Source: Planctomycetota bacterium (GTDB taxonomy: Bacteria > Planctomycetota > UBA1135 > JACQFD01). From it: 39,461 bases of DNA. The translations under genes were made by a program, and so were the position numbers. Below are positions 26,205-33,796 of this stretch, piece after piece (the first letter of the stretch is position 1; each line of letters begins with the position of its first letter). The notes beneath the pieces are model-generated. The model did not search any database. It was not told where the DNA came from and worked only from the letters and a program-made list of their open reading frames with translations. Location of the stretch: assembly GCA_016792805.1 (NCBI GenBank), contig JAEUHX010000014.1, forward strand, positions 1 to 39,461, in the 5' to 3' direction.

Positions 26205-26702
26205 ATGCAGTTCGTGCTCTCTCTCGAGTACTCCGAGTCTCTTGTGCGAACCGCGATTTTTGCGTTCTGGCGCCGAGCCGTGGGAACCGGCTATTTTGTA
26301 GCGTGCGCATTGATAGGGTGCGCGCTCGCATACCTGCTGTGGAGCGGCGACCAATCCTGGATTAGTGGTGCCCTCGGGGCATTTTTGCTGTTTGCGTTGG
26401 GAGCCGCGTTTCTTGTCTATTTCATTCACCTGCGAGGCTCGCTCGCGAGGTTCAAAGCGATGGGCGCGCCCATTGCTACCGTGGTGCTAGAGGACGCCTC
26501 GATCACCATGTCGTCCGGCCTCACCACGACCTCGCTCCCGTGGTCACGCGTAACGGAAGTTTGGCGTTTTGAGTCGTTCTGGCTGATGTTCTTCTCGAAG
26601 GCACAGTTCGTGATCCTACCGATTGGCACTGTTCCCGCAGATGCGCAAGAATTCATCATCAGTAAAGTGTCCGCCACCGGAGGTAAGGTTGCGGCGCGCT
26701 AG
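26205..26702 (+). CDS. YcxB-like membrane protein
   Basis: The 165-residue product has two adjacent helices (about residues 29-47 and 54-75) and a C-terminal soluble part with GLTTTSLPWSRVTEVWRFES followed by FWLMFFSKAQFVILPIGTVP. The pattern of two helices followed by a W..I/V-type strand and a late ILP motif is characteristic of YcxB-like (PF14317) proteins. Function unknown. Its end lies 52 bp before the next gene. Confidence 0.75.
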   Translation: MQFVLSLEYSESLVRTAIFAFWRRAVGTGYFVACALIGCALAYLLWSGDQSWISGALGAFLLFALGAAFLVYFIHLRGSLARFKAMGAPIATVVLEDASITMSSGLTTTSLPWSRVTEVWRFESFWLMFFSKAQFVILPIGTVPADAQEFIISKVSATGGKVAAR

Positions 26703-26754
26703 CACGTCGACTCCGCAAGTCGCGAGAAGTCTGCGCGGCATTCTTGAGAAATCG

Positions 26755-27174
26755 ATGCATCACACCGTCTCGCCGGACGACCGCGCGTTTCTGAGCGCGT
26801 TCGAGGCATGCAAAGTCTCGCCGGATGCGTTCGACCATGCAGCTCACGTGCGCCTGGCCTACATCCTTTTGTGTGAGCACTCCGCCGATGCCGCAGTGAT
26901 TCGCATGAAGGATGCTCTCCTGGCTTTCCTCGCGCACTTGGGCGTTCCCAGCGGGAAGTACCACGAGACCATCACGCGCGCTTGGATTCTGGCTGTCTCC
27001 CATTTCATGCACGAATCTGTAGCTTGTGATTCCGCTGCGGCCTTCATCGCCCAGAATCCGCGGCTGCTGGATACCAAGATTATGCTCACTCACTATTCCG
27101 CCGAGGTCCTCTACTCGCCAAAGGCGCGGGAGACGTATGTTCCTCCCGATGTCCAGCCGATCCCGAAGCACTGA
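26755..27174 (+). CDS. uncharacterised helical protein
   Basis: The ATG at 26755 gives 139 residues; an in-frame ATG at 26623 overlaps the YcxB-like gene and is unlikely. The product contains FDHAAHVRLAYILLCEH and SGKYHETITRAWILAVSHFM, motifs (HxxHxRxA and KYHET) that recur in small uncharacterised bacterial proteins. The conserved histidines and Glu could bind a ligand or metal, but this is unproven. No signal or membrane segment. Confidence 0.7.
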   Translation: MHHTVSPDDRAFLSAFEACKVSPDAFDHAAHVRLAYILLCEHSADAAVIRMKDALLAFLAHLGVPSGKYHETITRAWILAVSHFMHESVACDSAAAFIAQNPRLLDTKIMLTHYSAEVLYSPKARETYVPPDVQPIPKH

Positions 27175-27412
27175 GATCCGGGACGGCCTCAAGCGCAGAT
27201 CAAGCTGAGCAGATGCCGCTCGGTGAGCCTTCTCGGCGGCGACGGCTTTGCCTCGGGCGTGGAACGCGGTGATCAGGATCCTGGGTCGCCTTTTTGTATC
27301 GGATTTCCCGCGCCCGCCTAACCCCCTTCCGGCTTCCACGATCCAGCCTCATAATGTTCTGAGTCCGCGATCAAGAATCTGACAATCCCGCTGCCCGAAG
27401 GGCAATCCAGCA

Positions 27413-28342
27413 ATGATTGTGAACACTTATCTCGCGTCCGCGCTCGCGCTCCTCGCCACCGCCGGCGCCGCCTTCTCGGCGCTGGCGCCGAGCGCGGGCC
27501 AGACGCAGGCCGACGGGCTGCGCGCGTTGGACGGCGAGTGGACCTTCGTCGAGGATCGCACCGAAGGCCGCGCGCTCGAGCAACTGGGTCCTCCGATGTC
27601 CTCGAAGTTCTCGATGCGCGTCGAGGAGGGCGCGGTCGTCCTGAACGGCCACGGCTCCGGCCACCGCGACGTGCGCATCGCGCTCGACGGCTCGACCACC
27701 GAGGTCAAAGAAGCGAAGTCGACGGCGCGATACCGCGGCTCGTGGAAAGACGCCAAATTTGAGTACGAAGTCGCATTCGAGCGCGCGGCAGGCACGTCGG
27801 GCGGGATCGGACTGATTCGGAGAAGCTTCCGCATGACGAACGACGGGCTCCTCGTGAGCGTCGTGGTCGATCCGCCTGCGGGGAAGGAGTCGATAGGCAT
27901 CTATCGCCATGCGCAGGACATCGCGATGCCTACGCCGGCGAAGGCAACAATTAGTGACCTCGCGTGGCTCGCAGGCGCGTGGGTCGGAACGCGAAGCTCG
28001 GGGTCGTCGATTGAGGAGCGCTGGAGCCCGCCGCGCGGCGGCGCGATGCTCGCCGTTTCGCGCACGGTGAACACCAGCGGCAAGATGTCGATGTTTGAGT
28101 ATCTGCGCATCGTTGAGAAGGACGGAGGGCTCGTCTACGTCGCACAGCCCGGCGGCAAGGCGCCGACGGAGTTTGTTCTCTCGGAGTTCGGCAAGACTCG
28201 CGCGGTGTTCGAAAATCCGCGCCACGACTACCCGAAGCGAATTGTGTACGAGCTCTCAGCCGACGGCAGCCTGAGCGCCACGATCGGCCAGTTGAAAGGC
28301 GGCACCCCGACGCGCTTCGAGTTCAAGCGCGAGGGACGCTAG
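27413..28342 (+). CDS. secreted DUF6265-domain protein
   Basis: The 309-residue product has a signal peptide (MIVNTYLASALALLATAGAA) and two parts. Residues about 35-165 include a lipocalin-like beta region (ALDGEWTFVEDRTEGR, ending PPAGKESIGIYRH). Residues 180-305 match DUF6265: ISDLAWLAGAWVGTRSSGSS, IEERWSPPRGGAMLAVSRTV, FEYLRIVEKDGGLVYVAQPG and AVFENPRHDYPKRIVYEL. The family is common in secreted proteins of Bacteroidetes, Acidobacteria and planctomycetes; no role is established. Confidence 0.85.
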   Translation: MIVNTYLASALALLATAGAAFSALAPSAGQTQADGLRALDGEWTFVEDRTEGRALEQLGPPMSSKFSMRVEEGAVVLNGHGSGHRDVRIALDGSTTEVKEAKSTARYRGSWKDAKFEYEVAFERAAGTSGGIGLIRRSFRMTNDGLLVSVVVDPPAGKESIGIYRHAQDIAMPTPAKATISDLAWLAGAWVGTRSSGSSIEERWSPPRGGAMLAVSRTVNTSGKMSMFEYLRIVEKDGGLVYVAQPGGKAPTEFVLSEFGKTRAVFENPRHDYPKRIVYELSADGSLSATIGQLKGGTPTRFEFKREGR

Positions 28343-28401
28343 ACAATCGATGGAGGCCCATTTCGATCCATCTCATGCTCTTCTCGCAAAACCATTTCCT
28401 G

Positions 28402-28482
28402 GGAGGACGTCTCAAAAGTCATCCGAGCTGCGCGCGGGCCTCGTCGCGCTCGCTTTGCGGAGCACTTTTGAAACGTTCTCCT
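28402..28482. repeat. imperfect inverted-repeat element
   Basis: Arms of 18 bases (GGAGGACGTCTCAAAAGT and the complement of GGAGAACGTTTCAAAAGT) match at 16 positions and flank a GC-rich centre. The right half (28441-28485) matches 5921-5965 at 28 of the first 30 bases, so at least one partial copy exists elsewhere in the window. The element lies between two genes and could be a miniature mobile element. Confidence 0.6.
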
Positions 28483-28508
28483 AACCCGCTCCTCTGCTGG
28501 AAATAGCA

Positions 28509-28925
28509 ATGGCCGACAACAAGACCAAGCCAACTAATGCCAGCGTCGAGGACTACATCGCGTCCCGCGCCGACGCGCAGCAGAAAGCCGACTGCAAGGA
28601 GCTGATTACCCTATTTAAGAAGCTCACTCATCATCCGCCGAAGATGTGGGGACCGAGCATCGTCGGCCACGGCATTTGCCGATACACATACGAAAGCGGG
28701 CGATCTGGCGAAATGCCGCTGGCGGCATTCGCCATTAGAGGTCGCCAGCTCGTCGTGTACCTCGACTGCGAGAACACCGAGCAACGAGCGATGCTGTCGA
28801 GGCTCGGTAAGCACAAAATGGGGAAGTCGTGCCTGTACTTCAAGCGTCTAGGAGACTTGGACAAATCTGTACTTGAGCAGCTTGTCATCGGATCCATCTC
28901 GAGCGTGAAAAGTAAGTACGGGTGA
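28509..28925 (+). CDS. DUF1801 domain protein
   Basis: The 138-residue product has the DUF1801 layout: SVEDYIASRADAQQKADCKE, LTHHPPKMWGPSIVGHGICR, AAFAIRGRQLVVYLDC and HKMGKSCLYFKRLGDLDKSV. The fold is shared with YdeI-like proteins, one of which is at 20836, but this one lacks the OmdA domain. Function unknown. Confidence 0.88.
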   Translation: MADNKTKPTNASVEDYIASRADAQQKADCKELITLFKKLTHHPPKMWGPSIVGHGICRYTYESGRSGEMPLAAFAIRGRQLVVYLDCENTEQRAMLSRLGKHKMGKSCLYFKRLGDLDKSVLEQLVIGSISSVKSKYG

Positions 28926-29201
28926 GGTAGCGACGAGCAGCCGCTGTAGGGCCTCGACTCGGAAACGCTCGACCTCTGAGCAACTTCCGAGATGCTTGCC
29001 CATTTTCACGCGCTTGGTCGCCGCGACCTCGAGGCCCTGCGCCGCGCAACAGAGCACTTGCGGCACTAGGAGCCGACCGCGGACGGGATGACCCCATTTG
29101 GCACAAGACGCGACCAGCGCCTTTCCGATCGGCTGCCGGTGAGCCGAGCCGTCCGACGTGTGTGTGGACGGCAAATCGCGCGATCACGTAGACTGCGAGC
29201 C

Positions 29202-29552
29202 ATGGATCTCCAGAAAGTATTCAAGATCTCCTTCGCCAGCATCTATCCACATTACATCAATAAAGTAGAGCGGAAGGGGCGCACCAAGCAGGAACTCGAT
29301 GAGGTCATCTGTTGGCTCACGGGCTACAGTGCGCAGGGGCTTGCCAAACAGATCAAGGCCGGAAGCGACCTCGAGACCTTCTTTCGCGAGGCGCCGGCTC
29401 TCCACAAGAACGCCAGCAAGATCACAGGCACGATCTGTGGCGTCCGCATCGAGGAGATCGAAGATCCCTTGATGAAGAAGATTCGTTACATGGACAAGCT
29501 CGTGGATGAGCTCGCCAAGGGCCGCCCGATGGAGAAGATCCAACGCAAATAA
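29202..29552 (+). CDS. DUF2200 domain protein
   Basis: The ATG at 29202 gives 116 residues, the whole family length: VFKISFASIYPHYINKVERK, ELDEVICWLTGYSAQGL, FFREAPALHKNASKITGTIC and GVRIEEIEDPLMKKIRYMDK. DUF2200 proteins are small cytosolic bacterial proteins of unknown role. The upstream in-frame extension to 29088 has no family match. No Shine-Dalgarno is visible. Confidence 0.92.
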   Translation: MDLQKVFKISFASIYPHYINKVERKGRTKQELDEVICWLTGYSAQGLAKQIKAGSDLETFFREAPALHKNASKITGTICGVRIEEIEDPLMKKIRYMDKLVDELAKGRPMEKIQRK

Positions 29553-29729
29553 TTCTTGCGCGCCATCGAGCGATCCAACAGAGGCGCACCGGCTTCGAAC
29601 TGTCCGCCGATCGCGCCGGACCCAGCCTCTTGAATGACTCAGTATTCGCGGCGAATATTATTCATGCCTCCCTCCTCGGAATTCGACTCGGAAGCTTGAG
29701 GCGGTTCGCCGCGTCCGAGTGAAGTTCCG

Positions 29730-30049
29730 AGTACGGTCGCGATACTTAAGCGTCCCGAAGGCGAGGCATTGGAGTTCCAGCGTGACCTGTCTTCGCCAGA
29801 CGGCGCGCGCAGAACCATCGTGGCTTTCGCCGAGACTGCGGGCGGCACGCTTCTCGTCGGCGTTGAAGACTGCAGCCGGCATGTTCGCAGCGTGGATGAG
29901 GCGCTCGAGAAGGAGGAACGGCCCGCCAACCTTGTGAGTGACCACATTTCGCCACGCATCGTCGCGCAGATCGAGCTCCTTCATTGGCGTCGAACACAGG
30001 TGCTTGCGCTTGAGGTGCGTCCAAGCCTGAGCCGTCCGCACTACCCCCC
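29730..30049 (+). pseudogene. AlbA_2 (Schlafen-like) domain fragment
   Basis: This stretch encodes ILKRPEGEALEFQRDLSSP, RTIVAFAETAGGTLLVGVED, then ANLVSDHISPRIVAQIELLH, typical of the AlbA_2 (divergent AAA_4/Schlafen) nucleic-acid-binding domain. It is cut in the middle: after SRPHY (near 30043) the sequence changes to the IS3-type element. Upstream there is an in-frame stop and no ATG or GTG before the domain. Both ends are missing, so it is a remnant of a putative transcriptional regulator. Confidence 0.7.
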
Positions 30050-30086
30050 GGTGTCAGGGTAGTTGCCGCCTGGAATGCTGCGGGGT

Positions 30087-30142
30087 CCCAACCGAGGTTT
30101 GTCCTCGGTTGGGAGCAGGCGCCGCGCCCCCATGGGGGCGCG
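30087..30142. repeat. two hairpins ahead of the IS3 transposase
   Basis: CCCAACCGAGG pairs perfectly with 30103-30113 (loop of five), and 30123-30142 is a perfect 20-bp palindrome, CGCGCCCCCATGGGGGCGCG. Such structures inside an IS end may block read-through transcription into the transposase; this role is inferred. Confidence 0.6.
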
Positions 30143-30184
30143 ATTTCGGTCCCGAATCTTCCTGGGGGCTCAGAGTGAGAATCC

Positions 30185-30799
30185 TTGCAATATCCCAACA
30201 GCCTCAAAGAGCGCATGATCCAGCGCATGGCCTCCGGCGAGCGGGTCTCCGCCATGGCGCTGGCGAGACAGAGTGGAATCGGGCAGCCGACGCTGTCGCG
30301 TGGGCTGCGCGAGGCCTCGTTGGTCTCCTTCATGAGCGAACCCAAGGCGTCGAAGAAGCACACTTCGCGCTGGTCGCCCGAGGAGAAGTTTCGAATCGTC
30401 ATGGAGTCACAAAGAGTTGCGGCGGAGGATCTTGGCGAGTTTCTTCGAAAGCATGGGCCGCACGCGGCTCAGCTGGCGCAGTGGCAGCAGGCGAGCATGG
30501 CCGCGCTTTCGGGCTCTGCCTCGTCCAAGCAGGCTCGCTCGGCCGCAGAACGCAACAAGATCAAGGCGCTCGAGCGCGAAATTCTGCGCAAGGATCGTGC
30601 GCTGGCCGAGGTGACGGCGCTGCTCGCACTCCAAAAAAAGTGCGGCCCTCTTGGGGGACGGGGACGACGCCACATAAGCGAGGATCGCAAGACTCTCCTC
30701 TGCCTCGTCGAGGAAGGGATGGAGGCGGGAGCGAGGCAAGAAGAGGCGTGCTGTCAGGTCAGGTGGCAACCGAGGGCCGGTGGGTCCTACTTCCGGTGA
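30185..30799 (+). pseudogene. IS3-type transposase OrfA with OrfB N-terminal stub
   Basis: From TTG at 30185 the frame encodes QYPNSLKERMIQRMASGERV and LARQSGIGQPTLSRGLREAS (helix-turn-helix), then RWSPEEKFRIVMESQRVAAE, ALEREILRKDRALAEVTALL, the leucine-rich OrfA end. A run of seven A residues (near 30633-30639) is a typical programmed frameshift site. The LVEEGMEAGARQEEAC segment resembles the start of OrfB. The catalytic core is missing, so it is inactive. Confidence 0.8.
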
Positions 30800-30957
30800 T
30801 GAGCCACGGATAGGCACGGCGTAAGCAGATTTTGGCGTTGCAGACGCTTGGCACATAGCGGGCCCTCCCTCGAGGTTCCGGATGTTGAAGATCGCTTTGA
30901 TTGGCCCACCGCAGGGAAACATGGCTGTAAAGTCGAGAGCAGTCGGAGGATTCAGAA

Positions 30958-33195
30958 ATGTTCCAGAATGCGCTGCGCCTTCTCGTTTTTCTCGTCATGG
31001 CATCGGCGTTGGCTGTCGGGAATGCATTTTCTCAATTATCAACCCCAATCCCGCTCGGAGTCGGAGCCCACGGAGTGGTAACAAATGCGGGCGAAGCCGA
31101 TCACTGGCTATTTGCCGCACTCAAAGGCGACGTTGTCAAGATTCGTGTGACCGCAAAGGACGGCATGATTCCAAAGGTCACCTTGCGAGACGCGACCACC
31201 CACGATCCCATTGACTTGGGGCCGTACATGCTTGGGGCAGGCACATTCAAGGTGGATATTGTCGGCTTCGCTCCGACAACCCCTTCCGTTTTCGACCTTG
31301 AGATCACCTCTCTTAATGGAGTCCCCGGATCCTACAAGCTCCAGACCGGCACCAAGCCAGCCCCATCTATCGCAAAGATTACGGTGCCGGCAGTCGGAGG
31401 CGATTCTTCGATACCGATCCATACATTCTTCGCTCTTGCTGGTTCAAAAGCAACAATTCAGATTCAGGCCGCCAAAGGATCCGAGGCCGTTCCCGAGTTA
31501 ACATCGATAGTTGGGCCGGAGGGCGTGCTTCACGTTGATGCTTACTTCAAGTCCAAGAATGGAAAGATCACTGTAAACAAGCTTCCACTGAAAAAGTTTG
31601 GGGCATATTCAGTATTTGCGAGGAGTTCAGCCGAAATCGGGGCGCTCAATGTCCAGGTAAAGGTGATCCGGCCGAAGGTGAATAAGAAGATCTACCCCGA
31701 GGGCGTAAGTGCCTCTCTGGCCGACTTGTTTACCACAGTTGCGAAGAACGCCGGACAATCGGACGGATCAATTCAAGATCTCATTATGGCACTCGATGAG
31801 GTGTTCGCGATCTCGCAGGATCCGGACGCGGGATTCAAGACTTCGCAGGCGTCCGCCCTCTGGGCGCTGAAGAATGAATCAATCATCGAAGATTCACTTC
31901 AAGCAATGAAGTCGGCAGGTGAGATCTACACCCTGCCAATAGCAGGTAGTCCGACCCTTGCGCTTTTCGCCTCAGGAGGTGCAGGACTGTGTCCTCAGGA
32001 TCATCGTACGATTGTTTACTATGTAAATGGCGTGCTCACGTCGCCGTCCAACGCGACGATCAGCGCCACCCATCTTAACTATCACATTCGACAAGCACTC
32101 CCGCCTGACCAATTGGACAAGGTTGAGGTCAAGTTGTTCTTGAACAAGTCGGGACTCAACGGAAGGCTTGCTGAAGGATGCTACTCGGCGATTCAACAGT
32201 TCTCTCCAGCATGCATACTTGCTGACTTGCTGGGCGGTATCTGGAACTCTGCCTCGGACGCTTTTGAGTTTGCATGCGAGAAGATTCAGAAAATCTGCGG
32301 GTTTACTGGAGCATTAGACTTCGGCGAAGCTCTCATTCAGTGGTTCGATCAGATTCTGGTGATTCCCATTGATGTTGGTGACGCGGGAAAACTGGCCGCT
32401 GCGGTGACTCAAGACCTCCTGAGCGGTCATAAGGTCGTTCTCGTGGGCCATTCCCAGGGGAACTTCTACGTACAGCAAGCTCTCTCGCAGATTCCAGTCA
32501 GTCTGCGACCGTCCGTCGGTGTCATTGCCGTTGCTTCGCCTGCAGTGAATTTTCCGGCCCTCCAGGCCGGGTACTTCAAGGCCGTTACTCTGGTGAAGGA
32601 CGTCATCCTGACGGTCCCGGGGAGTTGGCCCGCGAATACAACGAACGAACTCTCGAATGAACCCTGTGGACTAGTCGTCAATTCCTGCGCGCTGCAAGCG
32701 ATCGCAGTTCACGCATTTGACACTAGTTATCTTTACTATTCGAGTAGTCGAATTCCGATCATTAGCGGAGTAATCGCAGCGCACTTGGGTCTGCCTGTTC
32801 CGTCGGGGACTTTGGGACAGGGCTTCCTCCAGGCAACACTAACATGGAATATTCCGGGAGACATCGACCTTCATGTTACCGAGGCGACAGGCGCTCATGT
32901 CTTTTATGGAGACAAGGTCGGAGACGTGGGCGAGTTGGACAAGGACGACATTCCTGGAACAGGTCCGGAGAACTACTTCGTCTGCGATGAAGCCGAAATG
33001 GTTCCGGGCAATTACAAGGTATCAGTAAATAACTATAATGGGACAGCAGGGACTACGACTACAGTAGTGATAAAAGCCGGTTCGAAAATTAAGTCTTACA
33101 CCGTGATCGTCGGTCCTCCAAATCAGAACCAAGTCCTGATTCCTGTTGCAACAGTTCACTACTCTGTAACCGGAGAGTTCACAATCTCACCGTAG
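30958..33195 (+). CDS. secreted alpha/beta-hydrolase-like multidomain protein
   Basis: The ATG at 30958 has a strong GGAGG at six bases. The 745-residue product has a signal peptide (NALRLLVFLVMASALAVGNA) and beta-rich N-terminal regions (VVTNAGEADHWLFAALKGD) like pre-peptidase C-terminal modules. A hydrolase-like region follows, with YYVNGVLTSPSNATIS and a nucleophile elbow VVLVGHSQGNFYVQQAL (GHSQG at residues 497-501). The C-terminal ~120 residues (TWNIPGDIDLHV, TGAHVFYGDKVGDVGEL, GPENYFVCDEAEMVPGNYKV) resemble the DUF2135/YfaP-type beta domain. It may be a lipase or esterase; the catalytic Asp and His were not identified with certainty. It stands alone after the IS3 remnant, so lateral acquisition is possible. 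Confidence 0.8.
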   Translation: MFQNALRLLVFLVMASALAVGNAFSQLSTPIPLGVGAHGVVTNAGEADHWLFAALKGDVVKIRVTAKDGMIPKVTLRDATTHDPIDLGPYMLGAGTFKVDIVGFAPTTPSVFDLEITSLNGVPGSYKLQTGTKPAPSIAKITVPAVGGDSSIPIHTFFALAGSKATIQIQAAKGSEAVPELTSIVGPEGVLHVDAYFKSKNGKITVNKLPLKKFGAYSVFARSSAEIGALNVQVKVIRPKVNKKIYPEGVSASLADLFTTVAKNAGQSDGSIQDLIMALDEVFAISQDPDAGFKTSQASALWALKNESIIEDSLQAMKSAGEIYTLPIAGSPTLALFASGGAGLCPQDHRTIVYYVNGVLTSPSNATISATHLNYHIRQALPPDQLDKVEVKLFLNKSGLNGRLAEGCYSAIQQFSPACILADLLGGIWNSASDAFEFACEKIQKICGFTGALDFGEALIQWFDQILVIPIDVGDAGKLAAAVTQDLLSGHKVVLVGHSQGNFYVQQALSQIPVSLRPSVGVIAVASPAVNFPALQAGYFKAVTLVKDVILTVPGSWPANTTNELSNEPCGLVVNSCALQAIAVHAFDTSYLYYSSSRIPIISGVIAAHLGLPVPSGTLGQGFLQATLTWNIPGDIDLHVTEATGAHVFYGDKVGDVGELDKDDIPGTGPENYFVCDEAEMVPGNYKVSVNNYNGTAGTTTTVVIKAGSKIKSYTVIVGPPNQNQVLIPVATVHYSVTGEFTISP

Positions 33196-33364
33196 CGGGT
33201 ACGGAACTTGGCTTGATTGGATAGGCTATTGAGGCGGCCAGCGTACCGTTGTTTCTATAAATTGCCGTTAGGGCTCGATCCCCAGGAACCCAATATTCCA
33301 TGGGGCCTGATGGGTTCTCGGGCTCTAACAGTCATTTAGAGAAAGAACGATACACTGGCATTAC
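33196..33364. other. intergenic, no feature recognised
   Basis: 169 bp downstream of the secreted hydrolase. No hairpin or promoter was seen. Confidence 0.3.
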
Positions 33365-33680
33365 GTGCGGGAAGGCACGCACGCTGACTTGATCACCGCG
33401 AGTGCGAGAGCTGGCGGTCCGTGTTCGAACCAGTTCAGGAGTCTTCTCAATTCAGATTTCGTGCTCCGAGTGCGTAACGCGCTGTCCCACGGCTCGCTCG
33501 CGCCATGCGCGGCGGAACTGGCCTTCCGTGACGGCGATGGCGTAATTGTTGCGATACCGGGTTTCTTGAACTGGCTTTGCACTTGCCTGATGCTTATCCA
33601 ACTTCAATCGCTCGCCGCCGATGCCTGCGCCTTGCGAACCTATCGCTATTTCTGCAAACTCTTGCTCCTGAGTTCCTCAA
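33365..33680 (+). pseudogene. gene fragment with RNALSHG motif
   Basis: About 100 codons encode CSNQFRSLLNSDFVLRVRNA, LSHGSLAPC, LAFRDGDGVIVAIPGF and a helical tail. The RNALSHG pattern (Arg, four residues, His) resembles the active motif of HEPN-type or RNA-processing-like helical proteins, but the domain is incomplete and no start is convincing. The frame then runs antisense into the MscS gene, so only the first part is treated as meaningful. Possibly a decayed abortive-infection or toxin gene; low confidence. Confidence 0.3.
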
Positions 33681-33796
33681 TACGAACCGAAGAAGTTGCA
33701 CAAGGTCGGGTGGGTCTCACTGTCACGCCAGCGGTGAGGTTGTGTTCGATGGACCCCGACTCCGCCTTACGAAGCATATTGGTGACATCAGGGCAT

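Larger units (their letters stand above)
30044..30800 (+). mobile_element. truncated IS3-family element
   Basis: The left end follows the AlbA_2 break near 30044-30052 (GTGTCAGGGTAGTTGCC) and the body contains an OrfA and the first ~30 codons of OrfB. The rest of OrfB (the DDE integrase core) and the right end are absent, so the element cannot move itself. Exact boundaries were not proven by a target duplication. Confidence 0.65.

Noticed and set aside
28848..29174. Minus-strand frame of 108 codons (GHPVRGRLLVPQVL...)
   Set aside because: It overlaps the end of the DUF1801 gene and has no recognisable family or ribosome site; kept only as a possible remnant.
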